Shown piece by piece: positions 33,585 to 42,134 of a stretch of 59,678 nt of DNA. Below the pieces are notes generated by a model. The model did no database searches and had not been told where the DNA came from. It worked only from the letters and a program-made list of their open reading frames with translations. Position 1 is the first letter of the stretch. Each line of letters opens with the position of its first letter. This DNA is from Spirochaetota bacterium (GTDB taxonomy: Bacteria > Spirochaetota > Spirochaetia > JABEVK01), in NCBI GenBank assembly GCA_020049045.1, contig JAIFLN010000017.1:1-59678 (forward strand), read 5' to 3'. Made by a program: the position numbers and the translations under genes.

Positions 33585-35768
33585 TTACCATGTTTCCGTG
33601 AAAATCGCCGTTGACCCCCGGCTTTTTAGGAGAGCCGTGACATCGGTCACCATGGCCGGTGAGCCGCAAAGGTAGAACTCGGTTTGCGCCGGATCAAAGG
33701 GCAGGGTTTCCAGGAACGCTGTGACACGGCCCGCGAAACCAGTCCCGGCCGCACGCGAGGTGCAGACGACGGCACCGGCCACGCTTTCAGCGAGGTTGTC
33801 GGCAGGTGTCCGGCAACCAAACACCACGGTACCGGGTTCGCGCCGGTGCATTGCCAGCAGGGGTGCCAGACCGGTGCCGGTGCCCACGTACACCTTGCGG
33901 CGCGAAGTTCCGCTCAGAGCAAAAATGCCCATGGGACCCTCGATCCTCAGGCTGTCGCCAACTTGAGCGCGGCGGAACCACTGCGACCCGTCGCCTCCTG
34001 TTGCCACCGAAATCAGAAACTCCGCCTCGCACCCGCCGTCGGTCGGTCTCACGTCAACCAGGGAGTAGTCGCGCCATTCCAGCGGGGCCACCTCGAGGCG
34101 CGCATATTGACCCGGGCGGAACTCCCAGGAGCGGTCAACGGCAAAGCTCACGGCGACAACTTCGGTGCTTTTCCAAGACAGCGACCGCAGGGTCGCTCTG
34201 GCGCGGGGAGCCACACCGTTTGCCTTCGACGCGGCGAGCATCATGGGCATGCCCCGCGAGCCCAGCAGGGTCAGCGCACAGCCGGCGCCTCCCATCAGGG
34301 CTCCGGTGATTCCCAGGCTGGCGGCATCGGTTCCCGCAAGGTAGAGGCCGGGGATGGCGGTTTTGGGTGTGAGACCGCTGATGGCGTAGCGTTCGGGCCG
34401 GGCAGGCAGACCGTAAAATTGGCCCCGCTCCGACTGAAGGTATTGTTCCAAGGTCAGCGGTGTGGACAGCTCCTGATAGTCCACCAAGGCAGTCAGTCCC
34501 GGCAGGGCCCGTTCGGCCGTCGCCAGCAGCCCTGCCGCAATCCGGACCTTCGCCGCCTCATAACCGTCCGCGCGTGAAAAGTGGCTCCACAGTGCTGGGG
34601 CAATGATTTCGGCGGTGTGGAAACGTTCCTCTCCGTTTTTCAAGGAAGGAAAGGACACATAGACGTGCTCGGGGTGTCCGTCGAAGGCTGCCTTGGCTTG
34701 GGCCGCAAAGGAGCTTTGCTGGTCTTTGGCGTATACCCACCAATTCTCACCGTGAACGCCGAGCTCTTGGGCGCTGCGCTTGAGTTTCAGGTAGAGGGTG
34801 ACGGCGCTGTAACCAGGGGGTACGGTGTTGACCTGCTGTTGAAGGGCCGCCATTTCGGGCGGGAGGGCACCCTTGAGCAGGTGGTTGAGCGTTGGTTTCA
34901 CACCGATGGCCGAAATCACGATGGCGCTCTCGAAGGTCAGTTCGCGGCCGGTGCCATTGCCGACATCGACAGCCCTGACGCCACAGGCGGCTCCCTTGGT
35001 ATCGCGCAGGATTTCGACGGCCTTCCAGCCCGTCAGGACAAGACCGCCGCGAGCTTCGATGCCCTCGGCGGCGGCGCGGGCTATTCTCCCCGAACCACCC
35101 TCGGGAAAGTATGCTCCGTGGGTGTAGTGCCCCTGAACCAAGGCGTGGATGGCGAAGGCTGCCTCCTCGGGGGGCAACCCGTAGTCACCGTTGAAGGCGG
35201 TCAGAAGATTCCGCAAGGCTGGGTCGGACACACATTGGTCGAGCACCGACAGCGTTGTCCGCGCGGCTTTGCCTCGTCCCCCCTTCACCAGGGCTGTGAG
35301 CACTGAGCTGACCGGCGCGGGCACGAGGTTTGCCATGAAACCCAGGCGGACCCACCCCCGCATTTTGCGCAGTTCTCGGTACCAGCGACGGATGCCCTTC
35401 TTTTCGTGGGGAAAGGCCTCCTCGAGCCGGCGCTGCCACAGGGCAGGGTTGGACGGTTGCTTCAAATCGTAACCGGGCAGAGAGAAGTGCTCGAACTCGT
35501 CGGGCATAGGACGCCATTTGACTTCACCGCCGGTCACCAGATCCATAAGGGTGCGGGGCATGGTACCCTCGGACATCTCGCCCACATAATGCAGGCCCAC
35601 GTCCCAGCTGGCACCCTGGCGGCGGAAGACGTGTGTCAGACCCCCGGGTTGAACATGCTGTTCCAGCACCAGAACCTTTTTTCCTCCGACTTTGGCCAAA
35701 ATCGAAGCCGCTGTGAGGCCTCCGATTCCTGATCCGATCACAATCGCATCCCATCTTATGTTTAGCAT
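33585..35768 (-). CDS. Fusion: RetSat/CrtISO-like flavoprotein plus ferredoxin-reductase-type domain
   Basis: One 727-residue frame joins two enzymes. Residues about 1-510 form an FAD flavoprotein with VIGSGIGGLTAASILAKVGGKKVLVLEQ, GLHYVGEM and a C-terminal FAD motif YLAGTDAASLGITGALMGG, as in retinol saturases and carotene isomerases. Residues about 515-727 form an FNR-like module: flavin motif WRDYSL (about 567), pyridine-nucleotide motif GTGTGLAPLLAM (about 630) and FYLCGSPAMV. No ferredoxin [2Fe-2S] domain is present. The fusion would bring NAD(P)H-fed electrons directly to the saturase (inference). There is no Shine-Dalgarno sequence and a consensus promoter lies directly before the ATG. 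MarR and cyclase genes follow. Confidence 0.87.
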   Translation of the reverse strand: MLNIRWDAIVIGSGIGGLTAASILAKVGGKKVLVLEQHVQPGGLTHVFRRQGASWDVGLHYVGEMSEGTMPRTLMDLVTGGEVKWRPMPDEFEHFSLPGYDLKQPSNPALWQRRLEEAFPHEKKGIRRWYRELRKMRGWVRLGFMANLVPAPVSSVLTALVKGGRGKAARTTLSVLDQCVSDPALRNLLTAFNGDYGLPPEEAAFAIHALVQGHYTHGAYFPEGGSGRIARAAAEGIEARGGLVLTGWKAVEILRDTKGAACGVRAVDVGNGTGRELTFESAIVISAIGVKPTLNHLLKGALPPEMAALQQQVNTVPPGYSAVTLYLKLKRSAQELGVHGENWWVYAKDQQSSFAAQAKAAFDGHPEHVYVSFPSLKNGEERFHTAEIIAPALWSHFSRADGYEAAKVRIAAGLLATAERALPGLTALVDYQELSTPLTLEQYLQSERGQFYGLPARPERYAISGLTPKTAIPGLYLAGTDAASLGITGALMGGAGCALTLLGSRGMPMMLAASKANGVAPRARATLRSLSWKSTEVVAVSFAVDRSWEFRPGQYARLEVAPLEWRDYSLVDVRPTDGGCEAEFLISVATGGDGSQWFRRAQVGDSLRIEGPMGIFALSGTSRRKVYVGTGTGLAPLLAMHRREPGTVVFGCRTPADNLAESVAGAVVCTSRAAGTGFAGRVTAFLETLPFDPAQTEFYLCGSPAMVTDVTALLKSRGSTAIFTETW

Positions 35769-35774
35769 ATAAAC

Positions 35775-35802
35775 AGTTTAATAGATAAACTATCTTTGTC
35801 AA
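35775..35802 (-). promoter_or_regulatory. Promoter and MarR-type operator of the RetSat-FNR operon
   Basis: Minus strand: TTGACA (35797-35802), 16-base spacer, TAAACT (35775-35780), 6 bases, then ATG at 35768. The perfect dyad AGTTTA-ATAGA-TAAACT occupies 35775-35791, covering the -10 and part of the spacer, the classic place for a repressor such as the MarR protein encoded in the operon. Confidence 0.72.
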
Positions 35803-35927
35803 GAGATTGACCTGAACCTTCTCGAAGCGGCCCGAAGGCCTTGTCGTCTGACTTTGTATATATTAGAAAAACTACATTGTTTTAATTAGAAAATAGCCAT
35901 ACCTTAACAATGAGAAGGGAGGACGCC

Positions 35928-36308
35928 ATGACAAATAAGAAACTACCATTTTTAGGCCGTGTCAAATTGGTCTGGAATTCGGCGATGAGAGAAGTGAAGA
36001 AACTGTTGGGCCAGGTTCAAGAAAAAGTTGATATCGACAGCCACTTTGCCCGTTTGGCACACAAATGGGACCGTATCAACAAGGGGATGGTGAAACTTGA
36101 TCCCACCTTTTTGGGGATTTTCGATAAGGATGCGAAGACCTTGACCATCCGTGAGGAGTGTTCGCTGGAAAAAGGCGACCTGATCGAATCGGAACACGTA
36201 CAGTATCGAGTTGAAGCCCTACAGCCGGGCCAGACTCAGATTTCTTTGGAGATTGAACAGGTGACTCACTTGGTCCCTTGCAAGGTTGCCGTTCTCGCCA
36301 AAATCTAG
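35928..36308 (+). CDS. Small hypothetical protein
   Basis: A 126-residue soluble, charged protein that I do not recognise. It has an N-terminal basic helix (RVKLVWNSAMREVKKLLGQVQEK), a middle HFARLAHKWDRINKGM segment, and a C-terminal half rich in alternating strands (TFLGIFDKDAKTLTIREEC, ISLEIEQVTHLVPCKVAVLAKI). The ATG at 35928 follows GGGAGG with good spacing. The AT-rich upstream region (35850-35900) could hold its promoter. It appears monocistronic, divergent from the RetSat-FNR gene. Confidence 0.7.
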   Translation: MTNKKLPFLGRVKLVWNSAMREVKKLLGQVQEKVDIDSHFARLAHKWDRINKGMVKLDPTFLGIFDKDAKTLTIREECSLEKGDLIESEHVQYRVEALQPGQTQISLEIEQVTHLVPCKVAVLAKI

Positions 36309-36350
36309 ACTGCGAAGTTCCCGCCTGCCGAGACAGCAGGTTTGAGGATT

Positions 36351-36380
36351 TTGCCTGACACTTCAGGACCGTGCTACACT
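36351..36380 (+). promoter_or_regulatory. Probable promoter of the secreted glycosidase-like gene
   Basis: TTGCCT (36351-36356), 18-base spacer, TACACT (36375-36380). It lies 20 bases before the ATG, with GGAGGG between, so this gene has a normal leader, unlike several others in the window. Confidence 0.45.
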
Positions 36381-36399
36381 GGCCCCGCGGAGGGACACC

Positions 36400-38010
36400 A
36401 TGAAAGCGGGAATGGCGTTGCTGTTGGTCTTGTTGACGGCCGGTTTGGCAGAAGGGCAGAGCACGGCCCGGACGGTGGTGCTGGGCACCAATCTCAGTTC
36501 GGTTGTGGATTATAGCTCTGAGCTTCCCTTTGTCGACCTGATGCATTCGGCTCGGGTGTGGTACACCAAGGACGCCGAAGATCCCGAGTGGGACGGACCC
36601 TGGAACACCGAAATGGCCACCCAGCTGGCCTACCGTACCGATGGTTACCCTACCTATTTACCGCAGAAAGTCGCCAGCCAGAAGTATGCCCAGCGCGTGG
36701 CCACCATCTGGGGCGAAACCTCTGCCTGGCCCGAGGGGACTTGGGTGGTTTTGTGGGAAGGTAAGGGAAAGCTTTCGATGGGAGGGCAGGTGCTCGACGT
36801 GACCAGCACGTCGCCCAACCGGCTGACTTTTCGCTACCAAAGGCCTGCCGAAGGGCAGAACGCGTCGGTGGAACTGGTGATCGAAACCTCGGACCTGGCG
36901 GATCCGGTACGGCGGGTCCGCGTGTTGATGCCGGGCACAGAAGCGACCTCAGAGGCCCAGCCGTTCAACCCGTTGTGGCTCAAGCAGCTCAGGCTCTTTT
37001 CGACGGTGCGTTTTATGGACTGGGGTGCTACCAACGGCTGGGGTCAACCCGATCCGTGGACCTGGGACGACAAAACACTGTTCTCGTGGAAACAGCGTGC
37101 CACCCTGGACCATTACACCTGGGCCGACGGCCGCGGGGTTCCCTACGAAATGATGATCCGCCTGATGAACGAGCAGCAGCTCGACGGATGGGTGTGCGTT
37201 CCCCACCGCGCTGACCCGGGGTACATCGCCGCCATGGCTGCCTTGTTCCACGCGCAGGTCGACCCCCGCCGCAAGCTCACCGTGGAATACAGCAACGAGC
37301 TGTGGAACTGGATGTTTGGTCAGGCCCAGTGGCTCAAGAAATACGGTCGTCCGGGCGTCACTTGGCCCGAAAACATCACCGGCAACATTCAGGACTGCTT
37401 GGACACGTGGACCAAGGAATACGGCAAGGACCTCGGGCGTCTGACCCGCGTTGTCGGGCTGCAGACGGGCTGGCTCGACGTGAGCCAGCGCATCGCCTTC
37501 AACCTGCGGCCGGGCAGTTTTGACGCGGTGGCACCGGCGTACTACTTCGGACTGAGTGAAGCCGCTGATGCCAGTCTGGACGCGCTGGGGGCCAAAGCCA
37601 CCGTCGCCGATGTGGCCAATGCGGTTCGCAAGGGCTGGGAAGTGAACGAAAAACCCTGGATGACGGCGATTCACACCCAGTTGGCCGCCAAACTCGGTCT
37701 GCCTATGGTGTACTACGAAGGCGGCCAGCATCTGACCCCGACGCCCTTCGGCCAGGAACCCACCTATGCCGCCGCCTTGCTGGCCATCCAGCGCGACCCG
37801 GTGATGGCGGTGCTGTACCGCGAATGGCTGGCTTTTGTGAAAACCCTCGGCCGTGTACAAGACCCGTTGGTGCTGATGAACTTTGCGTTTGTCGGCGGCC
37901 GCAGCGCACAGTACGGCAGCTGGGGTATTCTCGAGAGCCTGGACCAGGATTTTGACCGTATTCCGGCCCCCAAGTACCAGGTCCTGCGCGAGCTGATGGG
38001 AAAGCCCTGA
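36400..38010 (+). CDS. Secreted protein, probable clan GH-A-like glycosidase of unassigned family
   Basis: This 536-residue protein has a signal peptide (KAGMALLLVLLTAGLAEGQ). The N-terminal part (to about 190) looks beta-rich. The rest looks like a TIM barrel: VRFMDWGATNGW, LTVEYSNELWNWMF, where S-N-E would carry the acid/base glutamate, and MVYYEGGQHL, where Y-E would be the nucleophile. That N-E / Y-E pairing is the clan GH-A pattern. I do not know the family. It precedes a LacI regulator and sugar-isomerase operon by 11 bases, so the released sugar may feed that pathway. Confidence 0.65.
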   Translation: MKAGMALLLVLLTAGLAEGQSTARTVVLGTNLSSVVDYSSELPFVDLMHSARVWYTKDAEDPEWDGPWNTEMATQLAYRTDGYPTYLPQKVASQKYAQRVATIWGETSAWPEGTWVVLWEGKGKLSMGGQVLDVTSTSPNRLTFRYQRPAEGQNASVELVIETSDLADPVRRVRVLMPGTEATSEAQPFNPLWLKQLRLFSTVRFMDWGATNGWGQPDPWTWDDKTLFSWKQRATLDHYTWADGRGVPYEMMIRLMNEQQLDGWVCVPHRADPGYIAAMAALFHAQVDPRRKLTVEYSNELWNWMFGQAQWLKKYGRPGVTWPENITGNIQDCLDTWTKEYGKDLGRLTRVVGLQTGWLDVSQRIAFNLRPGSFDAVAPAYYFGLSEAADASLDALGAKATVADVANAVRKGWEVNEKPWMTAIHTQLAAKLGLPMVYYEGGQHLTPTPFGQEPTYAAALLAIQRDPVMAVLYREWLAFVKTLGRVQDPLVLMNFAFVGGRSAQYGSWGILESLDQDFDRIPAPKYQVLRELMGKP

Positions 38011-38021
38011 CGTTGCGGCCC

Positions 38022-39029
38022 GTGAAAACCACGATGAAGAGCCTTGCCGAGGAGCTTGGCCTCTCCCGTTCCACGGTGTCGTTTGTGCTCAACGGTGAAG
38101 CCGAAAAGCGCCGCATTCCCCCCGAGACGGCGCAGCGTATCCTCGACCGGGCGGCCGAGCTCGACTTCCGGCCGGATTTCTTCGCCAGGGCGCTCAATAC
38201 CCGCCGCACCGGCTCCATCGGCCTGGTGTTCCCCGATGTGCACGAGGCCTACATGTCGGAAATGGTGCGCGGTATTGATGAGGTGCTCGGCCAGCACAAT
38301 GCCCTGATGATGCTCACCTCGAGCCGCTTTGACCGCGCGGTGGAATTGCGCAACGTCCAAGCACTTCTGCATCGCGGCATCGACGGCTTGCTGGTGGTCC
38401 CTTGTGCTGATTTTCGGGGCGCGGCGAGTCCGGTTCCCCCGTTGGCCGAGACCCTGAGGCGCTCGAGTTTGCCTGTGGTGGCCATTGACCGTGTGCCGGC
38501 AGGCTGGGCGGCCGACGCGGTGGTGCAAGACGACCGGGTTTCCGCACGACGCATTGTGAGCCGTTTGCTGGCCGGCGGAGCGCGTCGTGTCGCTTCCGTG
38601 TCGTTCGACCTGGATGCCTCGAGCGTGCGCGACCGCCATGCGGGTTACCTCGAAGCGCTCACCGATGCAGGTCTGTCCCCCGAGGCGTGTTTGCAGGTTT
38701 GGCTGAACCAGGTCAACCCGCAGTCCGGTGATCTTTTAGCCGCTGTCACGAGGTTGATGGCGCTGCCACCCCAGGAACGTCCTGACGCCTGGTTTGTCAC
38801 CACGGCGGGCCTGGCCTACCGCACCCGCGAGGTGCTCGTGCCCCTGTTGGCCGGGGCACCCCTGCCACCCATGGCGCGCTTCGGAGCCGACCCGGCCTTC
38901 CACGACAGCGGCATGCTTGCGGTGGTCCAGCCGCACAAGGCTCTCGGTCGTGCGGCGGCCGAATTGCTGTTCGACCGCCTGGAGCAGCGTGCCGGGGCGC
39001 CTACCACGCTTGTCGTTCCGACGAGTTGA
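38022..39029 (+). CDS. LacI-family transcriptional regulator
   Basis: A 335-residue repressor with an N-terminal helix-turn-helix (SLAEELGLSRSTVSFVLNG) and hinge, then a periplasmic-binding-protein-like effector domain from about residue 62 (GSIGLVFPDVHEAYMSEMVRGID) to the end. I chose the GTG at 38022, which gives the usual number of residues before the HTH; an ATG at 38034 is also possible. It follows the glycosidase-like gene by 11 bases. Its likely operator is the 24-base palindrome at 39046-39069 before the isomerase operon. Confidence 0.92.
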   Translation: MKTTMKSLAEELGLSRSTVSFVLNGEAEKRRIPPETAQRILDRAAELDFRPDFFARALNTRRTGSIGLVFPDVHEAYMSEMVRGIDEVLGQHNALMMLTSSRFDRAVELRNVQALLHRGIDGLLVVPCADFRGAASPVPPLAETLRRSSLPVVAIDRVPAGWAADAVVQDDRVSARRIVSRLLAGGARRVASVSFDLDASSVRDRHAGYLEALTDAGLSPEACLQVWLNQVNPQSGDLLAAVTRLMALPPQERPDAWFVTTAGLAYRTREVLVPLLAGAPLPPMARFGADPAFHDSGMLAVVQPHKALGRAAAELLFDRLEQRAGAPTTLVVPTS

Positions 39030-39038
39030 AATTCCTGA

Positions 39039-39069
39039 TTGACGGCTATGCTAACCTAGGTTAGCATAG
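39039..39069 (+). promoter_or_regulatory. LacI-type operator overlapping the isomerase operon promoter
   Basis: A perfect 24-base palindrome spans 39046-39069 (left arm CTATGCTAACCT, right arm its exact complement). It covers the spacer and -10 of a promoter with TTGACG at 39039-39044, a 17-base spacer and TAGCAT at 39062-39067. A repressor here would block polymerase directly; the LacI gene ends 16 bases upstream of the palindrome. Confidence 0.75.
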
Positions 39070-39087
39070 GGACAGGATGGAACTGCT

Positions 39088-39765
39088 ATGAAACGAAGTG
39101 AAATCAATGCCCTGTTGCGCCGGGGCCAGGCCTTTTTTGACAAACACCAGTTTGCCTTGCCGCCCTGGGCGGCGTGGGGCCCTTCTGCGTGGAAAGATCT
39201 CGGAGCCGAGGGCGACGAGATTCGCAACCATCAGCTGGGTTGGGACATCACCGACTTCGGTTCGGGCGATTTTTCCCGGCGCGGGCTGTTTCTGTTCACC
39301 GTACGGAATGGACGTCCGGGGCAGGGGCACAAGACCTATGCCGAAAAAATCATGATTGTCGAAGTGGGGCAGGAAACCCCCTGCCACTACCATTTTCACA
39401 AGGCAGAAGACATTATCAACCGAGGGGGCGGCGTGCTGGTGCTGCAGCTTTGGAACTCGGCACCCGACGGCAGCCTGGCCACTACCCCTGTGGAAGTCAG
39501 CGTCGACGGTATCAGGCGTCGACTCGATGCCGGGAGCCTGGTGCGCCTGTCGCCTGGCGAAAGCATCTGCCTGGAAACGGGGTTGTATCACCGGTTTTAC
39601 GGTGAGGGAAGCACCGTGCTTGTCGGTGAGGTCAGCCAGGTGAACGACGACCATTCTGACAACCGCTTTCTCGAACCCCTGGGCCGGTTCCCCGACCTTG
39701 TGGAAGATGAGGCCCCTTGGCGCTTGCTGGTCTCCGACTATGCAAAATGGGGTGCTGGTCGATGA
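39088..39765 (+). CDS. D-lyxose / D-mannose isomerase
   Basis: This cupin-fold, metal-dependent sugar isomerase has 225 residues, the family length. It interconverts D-lyxose and D-xylulose and often D-mannose and D-fructose. Visible metal ligands lie in TPCHYHFHKAEDIINRGGG (two histidines and a glutamate) and in the later GLYHRFYG histidine. AGGATGG precedes the ATG. It is the first gene of an operon with a PfkB kinase (4-base overlap) and a mannitol-1-phosphate dehydrogenase, under the LacI-type palindrome. Confidence 0.9.
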   Translation: MKRSEINALLRRGQAFFDKHQFALPPWAAWGPSAWKDLGAEGDEIRNHQLGWDITDFGSGDFSRRGLFLFTVRNGRPGQGHKTYAEKIMIVEVGQETPCHYHFHKAEDIINRGGGVLVLQLWNSAPDGSLATTPVEVSVDGIRRRLDAGSLVRLSPGESICLETGLYHRFYGEGSTVLVGEVSQVNDDHSDNRFLEPLGRFPDLVEDEAPWRLLVSDYAKWGAGR

Positions 39766-40961
39766 GCACGAAGTTCCGCCTGGCCGGTACCGGGTGTTGT
39801 CTGCTCGACATCATCCACGCCAAGGTCGACTTTTCGTCACCGCTGATGGAGCCTTTCCGCTCGCGTTCACCCGGTGACGGAGGGCTCGAACCAGGCAAGC
39901 TGGTGTTCAACGAAGACTTTGAGCGCTTTTCCGGTCAGGCATGCCTGCCCGCTCTCGCCAGGCTCACCGGGGGCAGCGAGCCCGACGCGCGCAATATCGG
40001 CGGTCCGGGCGTGGTCGCTCTGATCCACGCCGCCCAGCTGCTCGACCCCGCCCTTTTTGACGTGCAGTTTACGGGCACCCTGGGGCACGACAGAGTAGGC
40101 GACGAGCTGGCGCGGCTGTTGGAACGCACACCGGTCTCCCCTCGTCATTTTGTGACCATGCCGGGTGTCACGCCGTTCACCTACGTTCTTTCCGACCCCT
40201 CCTACGATGGGGGCCGCGGTGAACGCAGCTTTCTGAACAACATCGGCACGGCCGGTCTGCTGCGGCCCGAGAACCTTCCTGAAGATTTTCTGACGGCCGA
40301 TCTGGTGGTGTTTGGCGGCACCGGATTGGTGCCCCTCATTCACGACGCACTCGACGACCTGTTGCCCCGGGCCAAGGCCAACGGTGCCTTGACCGTGGTC
40401 AACACGGTCTATGATTTCCGCAACCAGCGGAAAAACCCGGGCGCGCGCTGGCCCTTGGGTTCCAGCGACCGTTCCTACGCGGCCACCGACCTGCTGATTG
40501 CCGACCACGAAGAGGCGCTGCGCCTCAGCGGCACCTCTTCGGTAGACGAAGCACTGGCGTTTTTTATCGCTCAAGGGGTAGGGGCTGCGGTGGTGACCAA
40601 CGGCGTGCGGAACATCGAGGTGGCCGTTGGTTCGCAGCGGTTCACGCCCCGGGGGCGCTGGTCGATGCCGGCCTCGCGTGCCATCGTGGACGAACTGGCC
40701 CGGCACCCCGAGCGCAAAGGCGACACCACCGGTGCGGGCGACAATTTTGCCGGTGGCGTGCTGGTGTCCGTCGCCAAGCAGCTGGCGGCCGGGAACTCTG
40801 ACCCCGTTGACTTGCAGGAAGCCATGGCCTGGGGGGCTGTCAGTGGTGGCGGTGCGTGCTTCCACATGGGCGGCGTGGAGTATGAGAAGCAGCGCGGCGA
40901 CAAGCTCGCCCGCCTGGAACCCTACCTCAAAGCGTACCGGCAGGACCGGAAAAGGACGTAG
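39762..40961 (+). CDS. PfkB-family sugar kinase
   Basis: A 399-residue ribokinase-family enzyme, longer than the usual 300-330 because of inserts in the N-terminal lid region. The C-terminal signature RKGDTTGAGDNFAGGVLVS carries the catalytic aspartate and anion hole; the N-terminal substrate side has ARNIGGPGVVALIHAAQLLDP. Its ATG overlaps the isomerase stop as ATGA. The most economical role is to phosphorylate the ketose made by the isomerase (xylulose or fructose); this is inference. Confidence 0.85.
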   Translation: MSTKFRLAGTGCCLLDIIHAKVDFSSPLMEPFRSRSPGDGGLEPGKLVFNEDFERFSGQACLPALARLTGGSEPDARNIGGPGVVALIHAAQLLDPALFDVQFTGTLGHDRVGDELARLLERTPVSPRHFVTMPGVTPFTYVLSDPSYDGGRGERSFLNNIGTAGLLRPENLPEDFLTADLVVFGGTGLVPLIHDALDDLLPRAKANGALTVVNTVYDFRNQRKNPGARWPLGSSDRSYAATDLLIADHEEALRLSGTSSVDEALAFFIAQGVGAAVVTNGVRNIEVAVGSQRFTPRGRWSMPASRAIVDELARHPERKGDTTGAGDNFAGGVLVSVAKQLAAGNSDPVDLQEAMAWGAVSGGGACFHMGGVEYEKQRGDKLARLEPYLKAYRQDRKRT

Positions 40962-40962
40962 C

Positions 40963-42132
40963 ATGCCCCGTTTTGTTCAGTTTGGTGCCGGCAATATCGG
41001 GCGTTCCTTTATTGGACGCTTGTTTGCTGAAGCCGGTTTCGAGGTGGTGTTTGTCGATGTCGACGCCAGCCTGGTCGAGCGCTTGAATGCGCGGCGCGGC
41101 TATCCCGTGGTGGTCAAACAGACCGGCCGGCACGACGAGGTGCGAGCGGTGCAGGGCGTACGCGCGGTGAACGGCCGCGATACAGACGCCGTGCTGGCCG
41201 AGGTGTTTGCCGCCGACTACGCTGCCACCTCGGTGGGCCAGCGCGCGCTGGCGTCGGTGTTGCCGGTACTGGCCCAGGGGCTGGCTTTGCGACGTGAGGC
41301 GGGCCGACCAGCGCTCGATGTCATCATTGCCGAGAACCTGCGAGGCGGCGCGGAGCTTTTCCGCCAGGCGCTGGGCGGGGTGGCTCAGGGTTCACCCCCG
41401 GCTGTTGGCCTTATCGAAACCAGCATCGGCAAAATGGTGCCCCTCATGCCCCGCGAGGCGCTGGAGCAAGACCCGTTGCAGCTGTTTGCCGAACCCTACG
41501 ATACGCTGATTGTCGACCGGAAGGGGTTTGTGAATCCCCTGCCACCTCTAGCCGGTCTGAAACCCGTCGCCGATGTGCTGGCCTATGTTGACCGCAAGCT
41601 GTTTATGCACAACATGAGCCATGCGGCTGCGGCGTACCTGGGCTGGCAGGCCGACCCGACGCTGGTCTGGTTGTGGCAGGTCATGGAGCTGCCGCAGGTG
41701 GTGGCTGGGGTGTCGAGGGCGCTGGCCCAAAGTGCGGCGGCCTTGCTGGCCGCCTACCCCCATGCCTTTACCGCCGCCGAACTCGACGAACACGCCCAGG
41801 ACCTGCTGGCTCGCTACCGCAACCAGGCGCTGGGCGACACCCTGCACCGGGTCGGCCGCGATGTGCCCCGTAAGCTCGCGCGAGAGGACCGCCTGATCGG
41901 GGCCTGCCTGCTGGCCGACCGGTTCGGCTTGCCCTGCGATGCCATTGCGCGCGCCGCTGGGGCCGCGCTGAGTTTTGCGGCTCCCGACGAAAACGACCGC
42001 CACTTGCCCGCAGACGAGGCCTTGCGGGCGACTTTGGCTGTTCAGGGTCGTCGGGCCGCTTTGGCCGCAGTCAGCGGGCTCAGCGAGTCGGAACCGCACG
42101 AGGCGGCGCTGCTTTCTGCTTGCCTGGCCTAG
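40963..42132 (+). CDS. mtlD: Mannitol-1-phosphate 5-dehydrogenase-like protein
   Basis: It oxidises mannitol-1-phosphate to fructose-6-phosphate with NAD+, or a close polyol-phosphate analogue. The 389-residue protein starts with the MtlD-type nucleotide fold FVQFGAGNIGRSFIGRLFAEAG and has GLIETSIGKMVPLM and the catalytic-region KLFMHNMSHAAAAYLG with its conserved lysine and histidines. The ATG at 40963 follows AAAGGA just after the kinase stop. It closes the three-gene operon and converges on the UroD-like gene with two bases between the stops. Confidence 0.85.
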   Translation: MPRFVQFGAGNIGRSFIGRLFAEAGFEVVFVDVDASLVERLNARRGYPVVVKQTGRHDEVRAVQGVRAVNGRDTDAVLAEVFAADYAATSVGQRALASVLPVLAQGLALRREAGRPALDVIIAENLRGGAELFRQALGGVAQGSPPAVGLIETSIGKMVPLMPREALEQDPLQLFAEPYDTLIVDRKGFVNPLPPLAGLKPVADVLAYVDRKLFMHNMSHAAAAYLGWQADPTLVWLWQVMELPQVVAGVSRALAQSAAALLAAYPHAFTAAELDEHAQDLLARYRNQALGDTLHRVGRDVPRKLAREDRLIGACLLADRFGLPCDAIARAAGAALSFAAPDENDRHLPADEALRATLAVQGRRAALAAVSGLSESEPHEAALLSACLA

Positions 42133-42134
42133 TT

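Noticed and set aside
36321..36345. Hairpin CCTGC...GCAGG after the small hypothetical gene as a terminator
   Set aside because: Weak stem, only three Ts, and it lies close to the next promoter; not convincing.
39867..40964. About 365-codon open frame antisense to the PfkB kinase
   Set aside because: Shadow of a GC-rich gene with a clear kinase signature on the plus strand.
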